A DNA stretch of 64,000 nucleotides from contig CM035439.1 in assembly GCA_020310875.1 (NCBI GenBank), positions 134,952,753 to 135,016,752 of the forward strand, read 5' to 3'. The notes beneath the pieces were generated by a model. That model was not told where the DNA came from, ran no database searches, and was given only the letters and a program-made list of their open reading frames with translations. The position numbers and the translations under genes were made by a program. This document shows, piece by piece, positions 1 to 10,900 of the stretch. This DNA is from Ceratopteris richardii. Taxonomy: Eukaryota; Streptophyta; Polypodiopsida; Polypodiales; Pteridaceae. Numbering within the stretch: the stretch's first letter is position 1; every line of letters begins with the position of its first letter.

Positions 1-3000
1 ATTTGTTGGTACTTTCTGCCAATCCATTTGCGCGAGGATAATATGGTGAGCTGAATTTATGACTGATCTGGAATGACTGTGTTAATACTTTCATCAACTT
101 GTTCATGAAATGAGTACCCTGATCTGAAACAAGCTCTAGTGGCAGTCCAAATCTTGGAAAGACATCTGTTAATAAACATTTCGCTACTTCAACTGCTGTA
201 GCCGAGCGTAAAGGCCATGCTTCTGCCCACCTAGTTGCATAATCTGTGCAAGTCAATATATACCGGTTATTGCTGAATACTGCGGGAGGTGTGATTGGAC
301 CAATGAAATCAAGACCCCATTTCTGAAATGGTTCTAAAGGAAGTACTGGATGAAGTGGAAAGTAATGGCGTTGTAATGGTTGTCCAGTCCTTTGACAGCT
401 ATCACAAGTTTTGATAAAGTCCAATATATCTCTATACATAGTTGGCCACCAAAGTCCACTTTGTAGAATTTTCCGGTGAGTCAGATCTGCTGCAAAATGT
501 CCACCGGAAGGAATTGAGTGAGCCAAAGTAATGACTGAGTTAACTTCATGTGGTGGAATACAGCGAAGTAGGACTCCGGTATGATCTGTATAATATAATT
601 CTCCAGCAATTAATCGGAATCGTTGACTAAAACCTGCAATTTTTCGGCGTGTAGCTGTAGGGACTTCAGAAGGTAGATATCCATTTGAAAGGAAGGTCAA
701 TAACTGATCATAATACGTAGTTGGCACTGGTTGGTTTGACAATTCTTCAGTAGTTGGTTCTGAATTATAAATGGCTGGTGTTGTATCATTTATACCAACC
801 GGAGGTTCACCTGAATCTAAGCGTGATAAAAAGTCTGCTAAGGTATGTGAACTACCTGGCCGATGAATGACATCATAGTCGAATTCTTGCAATAGTAGAA
901 TCCATCGTGCTAGACGGCCACCGATATGTTGCTGTCGAACCAAGTAAACCAGTGCCGCGTGATCGACATGAAATGTAAATTTTCGACCCAATAAATAATG
1001 TCTGAATTTTTTCACCGAATATACTAATCCTAAGCATTCCCTCTCAGTCACCGAGTAGTTCTTTTCTGCAGGTGCTAATCTTCTGCTAGCATAGTATACC
1101 GGTCTAAACCATTTATTTGTTTGTTGCATCAGTACACTCCCTACTGCTCTATCAGATGCGTCAACAAATACATGAAATGGGTTATCCCAATCCGGTGGCT
1201 GTAAAATGGGAACTTGTGTTAATAACTGTTTCAGTCGATCAAACGCAACCTGACATTCCTGGGTCCATTCAAATTGCCTTGCAGTTTTGGAAATTAGCTT
1301 GTTCAGTGGTATTGCTACATGAGCAAGCCACCGTAAATGCCTTCCATGCCATCTCACTTGTCCCATAAATCGCATTACTTCCTTAGGTGTATTAGGCACC
1401 GGAGCTTCCAATACTGCTGAAATTTTATCGGGATCAACTTGAATTCCCTGTGCTGATATGATATGACCAAGTAATTTACCACATGAAACCGCAAATACAG
1501 ATTTGCTAGGATTAAGGCAGAGTCTATATTCTCTACACTTCTGAAAGCAGCATCGTAAGTGAAACAAATGGGCTATCATCTTCCCAAAGATTGAGAAATC
1601 GTCGAGGTAGACTTGCATGAATGAAGTGAGATAAGGAGAAAATATCTCCTGCATACATCTTTGAAATGTGCTTGGGGCATTTCTTAGTCCGAACCACATT
1701 ACTGTACAAGCAAAAACACCCCAATTTGTAATAAATGCAGTTTTCGGTATATCTTCCTCAGCCATTCTAACCTGGTTGTATCCGCTGTATCCATCTAAAA
1801 ATGAATACATTTCATGACCTGCGACTCTGTCGAGCATGGTATCCAAAAAGGGGATCGGGAAAGGATCTGGTACTGTTGCTGCATTTAGTTTCCGGTAATC
1901 CACACAGATCCGTAACTGCTTGTTTTTCTTCGGCACGATCACGATGGGTGAGATCCATTCAGCGTGTTCTACTGGTACAATGAATCCGACTTTTAATAGT
2001 CTATCAAGTTCAGCTTTTACCTGAGATGCATAATGTGGGTTCATCCGGTAACTGGTTTGCCTTATCGGTTTTGCTTCTGGTTTTAACATAACTCGGTGTT
2101 GATAGATACGAGGATCCAGACCCTTCATGTCTTTGTAATCCCATGCAAAGACGTCAGTAAATTCTCGGAGTAACTTGATTAAATCTGCTTGAAAAGCTTC
2201 AGGTAAGTTTTGCTTTATCTTTACAGGGCGAGGGTGGTCTTCATCTCCAATATTATAAGTAGTTAACTGATCTTCTGGAACATAAAATTGTTGATGTTTC
2301 TCTGTATCAGCTGAAGGTTTGAGAAGCTGCTGTACTTCGTTCCCTTGAATCGAAATGTTATTTTCCTCCTTAATTTCTTCGACAATGGGTATTACTGTAC
2401 ATACTGAAGCATTCCAAGTGTCTACTACAGACTGTAGATCAATAGTTCCTATTGTCATCAAATCAACATTATTCTTCAGAAATTCTTCTTCTTCGTCATC
2501 CGACAATCCATCTAACATATGAACTGGTTCAGCGAAATATGGTCGAGCATGTAACTCACAGGGTTGTATAGCATCTAATTTTACAACACACTTGCGGTTT
2601 TTATCTTTGAATGTAAGTTCCTGGGCTGACCAGTCTTGAATTACCTTGGCTTGTTTTAACCAAGGACGACCGAAAAGTAGATTGTAGTCTAGGGTCGATT
2701 CCGGCAATTCAAGAACAACAAAAGTCATCTTGAATATTGTGTCTTGGACAGTTATAGGTATATCTCGGACCAGTCCTACTGGATGAACTCTAGATTGATC
2801 AGCCATCCTAACAAAAAATTGTACTGGTTCTATCTTAGTCCAACCTAACTTTTTACACAGCGACGCTGTAGCAATATTCACGCCGGACCCCCCATCAATT
2901 AAAACTTGTGGAATTTGATGTTTCTGAAACCATACCGTAATCAGAGGAACTGAGTGATCTACCGTAGAGTCTGGTTCCGTTTGTACGGTTGCAGTAGCCG

Positions 3001-3574
3001 GAATGCAAGCAGGTCTTGTAGTCGACTGTTGTTGAAATTGTTGGCGTATTCCTGGTACTAATGCCAGTAATTGCCCGAAAGGCAATGTGATGGATGCTTT
3101 TGACAATATATCCCAAGTTGGTTGCACTTGATTTCCATCTTCCTTAACTGTTGATGACGAAGCTTGGTCTGAAAGTGGTAATTCTTCTGTAGATGATGTA
3201 CCTGCTTTTGTTTTGTCAGCCTGAACTTGTGTAGTATCCGGAGATTGGATCACTGGAGTAGGTTCTGGAAAAACAGGTGGTTCTCCGGTAGTCCACTGGC
3301 TAGCCTTATGATACATTCTGTGTTGTTCACGTATCCCTGGCTCAAATAATTCTGCTGCTGGTTGCAGTTGTTTACCGGAACGGGTTTGAACTACTGCTGC
3401 CTGTGTCTCTACAGGTGTAATTGTTACCACATTGGCCATTGGGTTTTGACGTTCCTTTTTCCGTTGATCATATTCCGCCGCATCTCTACAGAATCTTCTA
3501 ATATGGCCCAACTGTCCACAGAAATGACATCGAGGTGGTGGTAAATTTTGATTTTCCGGTGATGGTCCATTCTG
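1..3574 (-). CDS. pol: G1 pol: protease, reverse transcriptase, RNase H, integrase (partial)
   Basis: I checked the minus frame codon by codon from 3574 to base 1 and found no stop. It is the same frame as gag, separated from it only by the UAG at 3575-3577. In order it encodes a third zinc knuckle (CHFCGQLGHIRRFC, about 3480-3525), a retropepsin site (IDGGSG, about 2882-2899), reverse transcriptase (FLDGYSGYNQ near 1790 and catalytic YLDDF near 1600), RNase H with a VDHAALVYLV segment near 960, and an integrase with an HHCC finger (CDSCQRTG near 395), a WGLDFIGPI core start and the SPYYPRANGLAES segment holding the catalytic Glu at the left edge. The protease reads DGG rather than the usual DSG or DTG. 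Pol has no start codon of its own next to gag, so it must be made by readthrough or as a fusion. Confidence 0.93.
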
Positions 3575-3577
3575 CTA
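3575..3577 (-). other. In-frame UAG between Gag zinc knuckles 2 and 3 (possible readthrough stop)
   Basis: The minus-strand context is CGC UAG CAG AAU. Everything before it to 5077 and after it to base 1 is open in the same frame. Known plant readthrough stops often have C-A-R after UAG, and this site has CAG, but it lacks the following YYA of the tobamovirus type. A CAG-to-TAG deamination at a CHG site would give the same result. Confidence 0.6.
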
Positions 3578-5077
3578 GCGCGGTGTGTTATAGTTGTTGT
3601 TCCTCTGTCCTCGATAATGTCGATACCCTTGTTGTTGATTGTGTCTCAAATGTGGGGGTACATATTGATTGGATGACTGACCTTGCTCTTGAATAATTGC
3701 ATTAACTGTTGCTGCTCCTTGTCTTCTAGCGTTGTATGCACAATTCTCAGTGGTATGTCCCCCAATGTTACAAATGGCGCAATAAGTCTGATTTAACGCA
3801 CACTGGGCACTTGTATGCCCTGAATTCTTACAGGTGGTGCAATATACTTGCCTGGTTATTTCTTCAGCCATATGTTTATTTGTTTTAATCCATTCCAAAT
3901 CTTCTGAAAATCCACCGACTTTGTTTTCTAGCTGGAGGGTCATTGCTATTACTGCATCGAGGGTCATGGCTCCTACACATCTTATAATCATGATCTGCCT
4001 AAGTTGAGGAAGCAAACCATTGATAAACCACTGTGTAATAACATCGTCTGGTAAGTTAGCATGCGCCTGGGGTAGCTGTCTTAAATGAGTTCTGAAAAGG
4101 GTAGCATACTCTTGTACAGTTTGATTTGGTTTCTGTCTATTGTTCTGTAGATACTCAAAGATTTCTGCAGGATTCTTTTTCAACCTGAATCGCTGTAGAA
4201 AAGCGTCTCGTACTGCTTCATAAGTACCGAAATGATTAATATCATATTCAGTGAGCCACCTTGCTGCTTCATTTACAAGTGTAGATTGAAAAACAATTGC
4301 TTTGTATGCCGGATCCGGTGGATGGTTGAGAACAGCATAACTGATTTCGAAGGTGCGTACGTGTGCATCTGGGTCATCTCCTGGAAACCCACTAAACTTT
4401 GTGTATGTTACTCCCGTTGAAGCCAATCTGGGTTGACCTGCTTGTCGTTGTAGTTGTTCATTCATCGTAAATGTATTATACACTCCTTCTGTAATTCTGG
4501 TTGGAGTTTCTGTACTACCGGAATTTGTTTCGTCTAATGGCACACTTTCCGGTGCAATTAGCTTACTTACTATATTGCGAATTTCTGTTTCGAATAGTCT
4601 TCCTTCCTCCTTGATATCCAAAGTAGGAGGACTTGCTCCCAAACGTTGTAGTTGAGCTGAAGATTCAGCCGTAAGTACTGAATCGTCACCGAAAAACTGT
4701 GTTTTTCTTACCGAAGTTCCACCGGAAGGATTCAAAATTGTGATTGGATACAACGTAGATTTGCCTGTATTAATTTCCTTCCCTAAAGTGTTTCTAATCG
4801 TATCTGAATCTAGTCCAAAGACTTTTATACTAGATTCCAACTGCGTCTTAATTGGTTCCAAACTTGCTGTATTTTCGACAGTATGTACCGTAGTAACACC
4901 AGACAATTCTAGAGATGTACTACGTTCTACCGTAATTTCACCGGAATCAGTGTTATCGTCTGTCACTTTTTCGACAACTGGGTCAGGTCTAATCGTACTA
5001 GTACCTCCCAAAGTTGTTCTTAATATCCCTAACTGATGATTCTTAGGATATTTTTCTCCTGATCGGGTAATCGGCAT
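3575..5077 (-). CDS. gag: G1 gag: capsid/nucleocapsid polyprotein
   Basis: A 500-codon frame on the minus strand begins 129 bp after the LTR. Residues about 225-395 form a retrotransposon Gag capsid domain, with a GDDPDAHVRTF start, ARWLTEYD and a C-terminal WFINGLLPQLR segment. Two CX2CX4HX4C zinc knuckles follow (CTTCKNSGHTSAQC and CAICNIGGHTTENC), then a Gln/Asn-rich linker ending at UAG. The next in-frame sequence is a third zinc knuckle, so this stop divides the nucleocapsid array. The ATG at 5077 is the first in the frame after the PBS and no upstream alternative was seen. The product would package element RNA in cytoplasmic virus-like particles. Confidence 0.92.
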   Translation of the reverse strand: MPITRSGEKYPKNHQLGILRTTLGGTSTIRPDPVVEKVTDDNTDSGEITVERSTSLELSGVTTVHTVENTASLEPIKTQLESSIKVFGLDSDTIRNTLGKEINTGKSTLYPITILNPSGGTSVRKTQFFGDDSVLTAESSAQLQRLGASPPTLDIKEEGRLFETEIRNIVSKLIAPESVPLDETNSGSTETPTRITEGVYNTFTMNEQLQRQAGQPRLASTGVTYTKFSGFPGDDPDAHVRTFEISYAVLNHPPDPAYKAIVFQSTLVNEAARWLTEYDINHFGTYEAVRDAFLQRFRLKKNPAEIFEYLQNNRQKPNQTVQEYATLFRTHLRQLPQAHANLPDDVITQWFINGLLPQLRQIMIIRCVGAMTLDAVIAMTLQLENKVGGFSEDLEWIKTNKHMAEEITRQVYCTTCKNSGHTSAQCALNQTYCAICNIGGHTTENCAYNARRQGAATVNAIIQEQGQSSNQYVPPHLRHNQQQGYRHYRGQRNNNYNTPR

Positions 5078-5186
5078 GTAGCATTTCCGGATTGATCATA
5101 TAATATTACGAACACACAGTATCGCAACAATCTGATTCTGTTGCTACTGTTCTTCCAACAAAATACCAAGCAATCTCAATGCCACA

Positions 5187-5204
5187 TCCCCAGCAGGATC
5201 GCCA
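5187..5204 (-). other. G1 primer-binding site
   Basis: Just inside the LTR end, the minus strand reads TGGCGATCCTGCTGGGGA after two spacer bases. It begins with TGG, the complement of a tRNA CCA end. I could not match it to a specific tRNA. It differs from the tRNA-Asp type seen in G2, G4 and G8. Confidence 0.75.
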
Positions 5205-5206
5205 AA

Positions 5207-6302
5207 TGTTAAATTGTTGGTCGATAATGACTCAATCCAACTTTCGGACGAGTATTATCGGGTCCTTGGGTTCTTGGGAGTGGTAGGGGTCTGTTAGACA
5301 GAGGCCCTATACTATTTTCCCAATCTTTTACACAATCACCAGTAATTGCTCACTTCTTAATACAGTAGTTGAATTGAATACTAACTATTCCACGGTATGA
5401 TAAGCACTGGAATGTTTGGCTCTGAATATACTATGGTAAGAACACAGCGATTCTGTCAAAACTTACAACTACGAAAATACGTTCTTCTCAAAATACACTG
5501 CAACAAGACGATTTCATATGTTAACTAAATACACCGAACGAAATGCACTGACAACTCTAATCGAGATTATATTAGACTTTCATATACTCATCCAGATCAC
5601 AGATTTATACCGCAATTAATGACTCACGAAGACTTCTGTCCACATACAGATCTTTGTCGAATACTCAATGATCACTGATTATTTTATAAAACCCTGGTTA
5701 CTTGACCGAAAAGGTACTAAACTCTGTTCTTATACAGTCTCACGCGTAACAATCAATACACAATTTCACAATCACGAACTACAGAGTCATATATAACTGC
5801 TCAGCTAGTAGACTCACAGCATCACGAACTTCTCAATGAGAATCGATTCAATCAAAGAATAGTAGGATGATTAAATATGAACCGAATGAAACAGTATTCA
5901 ATGTCCTCAATAAAATCACAGTCCTCTAAAATATATTACTCGTGGTTTCCGAACACCTCCTTTACGATGTGATCAATACTCATCACTACAGCGCACACCA
6001 GAACAGAGACATATCTAACTTTCTGTCTCTCTAACATACATTCATATTAACTATCACCTCAAGGATCTGTTTAACACAGTAAACTCTGTGTCACAGTTGA
6101 ACGAAACTATGATGCAACGACTGAACTCTTTTCTCTTCGATCATCGAACTCTTTTCTCTTCCTGTCTTCTGCTTTTTATTACTTCCACATTCTTCATTTA
6201 CCGCCTCTTGCGAAATTCCCTACCTCTCCGTTATTTCAGCCACCAATCTTGTTTATCCTTCGTTTGCGGTTGCGGTTGTCTCGCTCTATTAGCCTTGTAA
6301 CA
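5207..6302 (-). repeat. G1 5' LTR (1096 bp)
   Basis: The ends are TGTTA at 5207 and TAACA at 6302, a perfect 5-bp inverted terminus. The inner end abuts the PBS. A TATA-like TTTATAAAAT on the minus strand near 5684-5693 could be the promoter, which would put RNA synthesis leftward into gag. The partner LTR is outside the window, so identity and age cannot be estimated. Confidence 0.88.
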
Positions 6303-7162
6303 CCGATCTTTGACCGAAACGATACACGATACACGATACTTCTCAAGTATCGCGATCGGTATGAAACGATACACGATCAACGATCGCTAGCCAAAACAAT
6401 CTCTGACCAAGTATCGCGATCGGTATGAAACGATACACGATCGGAGGGAAATATCGCGATACTCAACCACAGGAGCAAAACGATACTTGCTAAGTATCGC
6501 GATACTCGACCGCGGGAGCAAAACGATACTTGACCCTTTTTCAAAATTTTTGGTAAGATGTTTCAAGTTTTGATTACACACAGATGTTTTACAAGGTCTC
6601 CTACCCTCTCCTCACTCTCTGTATCACCCAAAACACACTTTTTAGTCCCTGAAAGTTCTAAACGATACCTGACGCAGATCGTTTGGCTCTGAAATGTTTC
6701 ATTTAGATGATAAGGAAAAGGAAAGGAACTTTGTGCTTACCTTAGATGTTCTCCCACAACTCCTTAATAACCCAATCTAGCTTCGTGCAGCTCCCAATGC
6801 TCAGACTCGGCTCACGATACTCGACAGCTCGCCCCACGATACTTGTTCAAAAACACAAGTAACTTGCAAAGTGACTTTTTTTGGCTTTTATACTTGGGAT
6901 TTTCTTGCTTTCAAAAAGAAAACTTTACTGAACAAAGACTAAACTCTACCCTAATGACTTGGTCTACTCTCTAACTACTCCTACTCTACTCCTTCTACTC
7001 ACTTCCCTAAACTAACAACTCACTACACACACTCCAAGAATGAGAAGTAGCAAGTGCGGCTGAAAATGACTTACCAAAGAAGAGAAAATTTCCACTCCTC
7101 CACTTACTTCAATGCAAAAAAGCTACTTACCATCACACGAATGCCTCGGTTTGATTCGTCAC
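6303..7162 (-). repeat. G2 leader remnant with CGATAC / ATCGCGAT short repeats
   Basis: About 6303-6545 is built of repeated CGATACACGATAC and AAGTATCGCGATCGG units, and scattered GATAC words continue to about 6850. The rest, to the PBS at 7163, matches the layout of the G4 leader (33600-34584). It is therefore the untranslated leader of a minus-strand gypsy element. Its gag is missing because G1 inserted here. No coding sequence is supported. Confidence 0.7.
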
Positions 7163-7180
7163 TCCCCGGCAACGGTGCCA
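7163..7180 (-). other. G2 primer-binding site, tRNA-Asp type
   Basis: The minus strand reads TGGCACCGTTGCCGGGGA, one base from the perfect complement of the 3' end of plant tRNA-Asp (TGGCGCC in place of TGGCACC). The G8 PBS is identical. This PBS type is known from the Athila/Tat branch of gypsy elements. Confidence 0.85.
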
Positions 7181-7187
7181 AAAAGTG

Positions 7188-7900
7188 TGTTGACCTAAGT
7201 ACCAACTTAGGGACTTGCGGAGAAAGAGACTATACCTCAATCCCCTCTCAAGTGCATATAGTGGGGATACACGCTTTTAATTATCAATCCAAAGAGTATA
7301 CAAACTTAGCCGAGTGTATGAGGACATGCAATCATGTGATGATCAATGCAAATGGACTACTCAAAGAGTGTAAATAAGGCAAAGACTTATCCAAACAAGC
7401 TCCAACTGTTGGTCAAGGCGAAACGATACTTGGTGCAGCAGCCGTCAGTATTTTGGGACTTTTCTCCCAGCTCCAAGCTCCAAATATAGCAAATAGCATA
7501 TGCGTTTCGAAGCTCTCGAGAAGACGCATCCAATGGCAGTGATTCCACTCAATTCTGACGCTCCTACTTCAAGTTATGAGCAAAATACTGAGTCACGGGA
7601 AATACTTTCCTACACTTCGCACACACCTTACCTACAGCAAATAAACACTTTCATGGATAGACAACACTCACAAGCACTCTTTCCAAGCAATACACATGCA
7701 TACAAGCTCACGAAGAAGAAGATACAGAGTGAAGAAGACACAAATTCGAATTTCTGTGCTCTCTATTCTCACAATGGCCAAAAAGTTCTTTACAAAGAGT
7801 CACATTTGACTTATATACTAGTGCCCTAAAAATGGTCCTTTCACACAAGAGACCGGCACTTTATTCACTAAAAGGCTAATTTCCTACTATTTTACATGGG
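7188..7900 (-). repeat. G2 5' LTR (right end not resolved)
   Basis: The LTR should start at TGTTGACC (7188), seven bases from the PBS. Bases 7188 to about 7400 align with the G4 LTR start (34609-34869), for example the shared CTATACCTCAATC and AAGTGCATATAGTGG blocks. A minus-strand TATATAAG near 7813 could be the promoter. The outer boundary with G3 lies somewhere between 7830 and 8000 and I could not place it. Confidence 0.6.
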
Positions 7901-7961
7901 TAAATCTCTAATCTTCTGTGGGGATGCATCTAGAGGACTCCTCTAGTGCATTTACAAAAGT

Positions 7962-10900
7962 ATGATGTCCATATCGGAAAAATTTTGGGGCCCGTCTTTT
8001 TCTCTGCTTTGTGCTTTCTTTAGCTCTGCAACAACGACACAAGCTGCCCCTTTGGCTCCTCCTGCTCCATCTGAATTTGAATTTGCTACAACTAGAGATG
8101 CTGAAGGGATGGATCCCCATGAGTTCAAAGCATTCTTACAAAGTACACAACTCTCTGATGTAGAGTTTTATTCAGATACAGAAGAACAAAGCACATCTTC
8201 ACAAAGAAGGAGAAAATCCACAGAAGGTCGCCATGTACATTGGGGTGACGATCAGCAAGGTCAACAACAAGGACACCTAGAAGAAGAAGGAGCAGACGAA
8301 GAGGAGACCATTGAAGCCCCAGCTTATACAGCAGAACTCCGAAGGCTGTATCAAATCATGGAACGAGTGCGATCGCAACAACTGCTCACCAAACAGAGCA
8401 GTCGGGTGCTTATGGCTCAGCTTTTAGAAGAAGCAGGAGTTGACTCAGAATACAGTGAAGGTCTCATATTAATGGCAGAAACATATGGGGTAGTAGAAGC
8501 AGTTTGGACCGCCATTAGGAGGTCTCCACTTCAATATGATCCACGAAGATTCCAAACACAACCACGGTCAGGTAAAAACATCCAGATCCCCATTACAACG
8601 GCAGAAGGGCCGATTATTACATCCGAACCCATTGAGACAACCTCCCAAGCAGCAGTAACCGCTAGCCAAGAGCATACAATCATCCATGAAGAGTCAACTG
8701 AACCACTACCACCCACACCCCGACCATCACCCCCTAGAACAGAAGCCGTGGAGATCACCTTGACCACCCAACCCACCGAACAAACCTTCATCTTTCGTAC
8801 TCCCACCTCTAGCTCAACCCTATTCTCCACCCATGAAAACCCAATCTACGAAGCTACCACCATCACTACACAATCCACCGAATCACTCATAGAGCCTGCC
8901 CTAAGACAACCATCCCCCATGTCCTCAGCCATAGGCCATCCCGATTCTGGGTCCATATTCATGGGATTCCCTGCTACCACGCCACCTTTTATGGCCCCCC
9001 TGCCTTCAGAATCTCACCTCCCAAACCCCATCCCTCCAATTCTCCAACCCCTCCACGCCTTTCTTTCAAGAACATTTCAACCCCGGTCTCACTCATTTCC
9101 TCTATTTTCAGTTCCCCCACCCTCTTCTCACTTATTCACCACTTTCACGCACACACCACCTACCATCCCAATGTATATGGTAGATACCACACTCGCATTC
9201 ACTCCTGAAAGCATGGACATTTCACCACCCACGGCACCTCCCCCTCCCCCCACGCTTCCACCTCCTCCCATTCCCCCTCCACCAATTTTACCCACACACA
9301 CGTCTTCAATAGACACATCATTCACTCTTCCCCTTCCCCAATTCCCTTCCCATGCATCTTCCATTGTAAACACCACCACCTCATCTATAGGCAATGCATT
9401 GGACACCATGCTAGCTTGTACATCAAAATTAAGGACAGAGTACAATCAGCTCCAGCAACAGAATGAACGCCTACAAGAGCACTCGGAGACACTACAACAC
9501 CGCCTTGCTGCACTAGAAGAGGAAAATGCTCACCTCCACACACAATTCCAAACTCTCCAAGAGGCTCATAGCATATTGGAGGTACAGTTACAGAACACAG
9601 ATCAGGAAGCAATACAAGTGGTAGAAGGTCATCTATGGACACATCTGGAACGCAATTCAAAGCTTCAACAAAATATGGCCCTACTCAAGCGACATCTTGC
9701 TGCCGCTCATGAAGAGAATCGATGCCTGCAATTACAAAATCAGGAAAACCTAGAAGCAGCTATCGAAAGCACACCTGGGGCACCCATCAGTCCCTCAAAA
9801 TTTCAAGTTGTGACCCCTGATAATATCAAGATAATCTTGGAAGACTATGCCATCCTACTTGAAGCCCATGACCAGTTGTCAGAGGAACTGGGTCAACTGA
9901 AGCAGAAACACCAAAAAGAAACAACAGCAGCCTCTCAAACCACCTCCACCGCGGCTTCACTTCTCACAGACTCAGATGCCTTAAAAGATCTCCAGAAACA
10001 GGTCACGGAATTGCAAGCACGTCTACTACAATATGAGAGACCACCTTCCCCTCCAGAGGCTCCCACCGATGAAGAAATAGTACAAATTCCTGTGGAACAA
10101 ACATTTGAAGAAGAATACGACCCGCAACCCTTCCCAGGAGGTCAACAAACGGAAGAAGGTCAGGACACATTTGAAGCACCACGACCCCCATGGCTACGAC
10201 AAGTGGAGGAAATCGGGAGTTCACATGAAGAGCGAACCGTCGTGCAAAATCAGGCTATGAGAGTCATAGAGGAGACTGTATTACAATCCAACTACTTCAA
10301 AAACCTGTCATCAAGACGCCTTATCCTCTCATCCGAACTCCAATACAGGCCTTACTATATCATTTTAGCAGATTATAATGCAGAAATACAAAGAGTCATA
10401 GGGAAGATACCTTCCTTCGCAACCCAATTTCAACCTGAAGACCTTCCTCCGGAGGTGCAAAAAGACAAGATCCGTCAACCAACATGGCGGCAGAAACTTC
10501 TTGAAACCTATCCTGAAATGCTCCGCACCTGGAACAATGCGCCATTACACCTCCTCTATAATCCATGCTATGGCCCTGTTCCACGACGCCGCTCATGGAA
10601 AGCATTCAACATAAAGGTCCAGAATAACGCACAATGCAAGGAAAGGCTCAATTATCCATACATTGCGCCACCACAAGGACCACCGTCAGTAGCGTACATG
10701 ATGGGAACAATTCAACATTGGATGCCACGATTGAAGCCCATGCCAGATGTGGCAGCTCAAATGATGCTTAAGATTTTAGATATGATGCAGGTAGTCCTGA
10801 AAACCTTTAGAAATGCAGCTGCACCACAGGTACGTCTATCGGGGTTTACAAATGGAAATTATGATTTGGTGTATGACATGAGCACCACCCCCAGTATTCA

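Larger units (their letters stand above)
1..6302 (-). mobile_element. G1: Ty3/gypsy LTR retrotransposon, 5' part (continues past left edge)
   Basis: Reading on the minus strand, an LTR (5207-6302) is followed by a PBS, a gag reading frame and a pol reading frame that is still open at base 1. The order protease, reverse transcriptase, RNase H, integrase is the Ty3/gypsy order. No frameshift occurs in about 5 kb of coding sequence and the only stop is one UAG at 3575-3577, so the copy looks young. The right flank (6303 on) is the repeat leader of another gypsy element, G2, into which G1 appears to have inserted. The 3' LTR and the second target-site copy lie outside the window. Confidence 0.93.

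Noticed and set aside
7054-7829. Plus-strand ORFs of 107 and 109 codons as genes
   Set aside because: They lie antisense in the G2 leader, PBS and LTR and have no recognisable domain.
7962-8040. Hydrophobic start of G3 ORF3 (FSLLCAFFSSA) as a signal peptide of an envelope protein
   Set aside because: It coincides with the pyrimidine tract of the likely splice acceptor, is absent from G7 ORF3, and no transmembrane span follows.
9128-9660. Minus-strand ORFs rich in Gly and Val
   Set aside because: They are shadows of the Pro-rich region of ORF3 on the plus strand.
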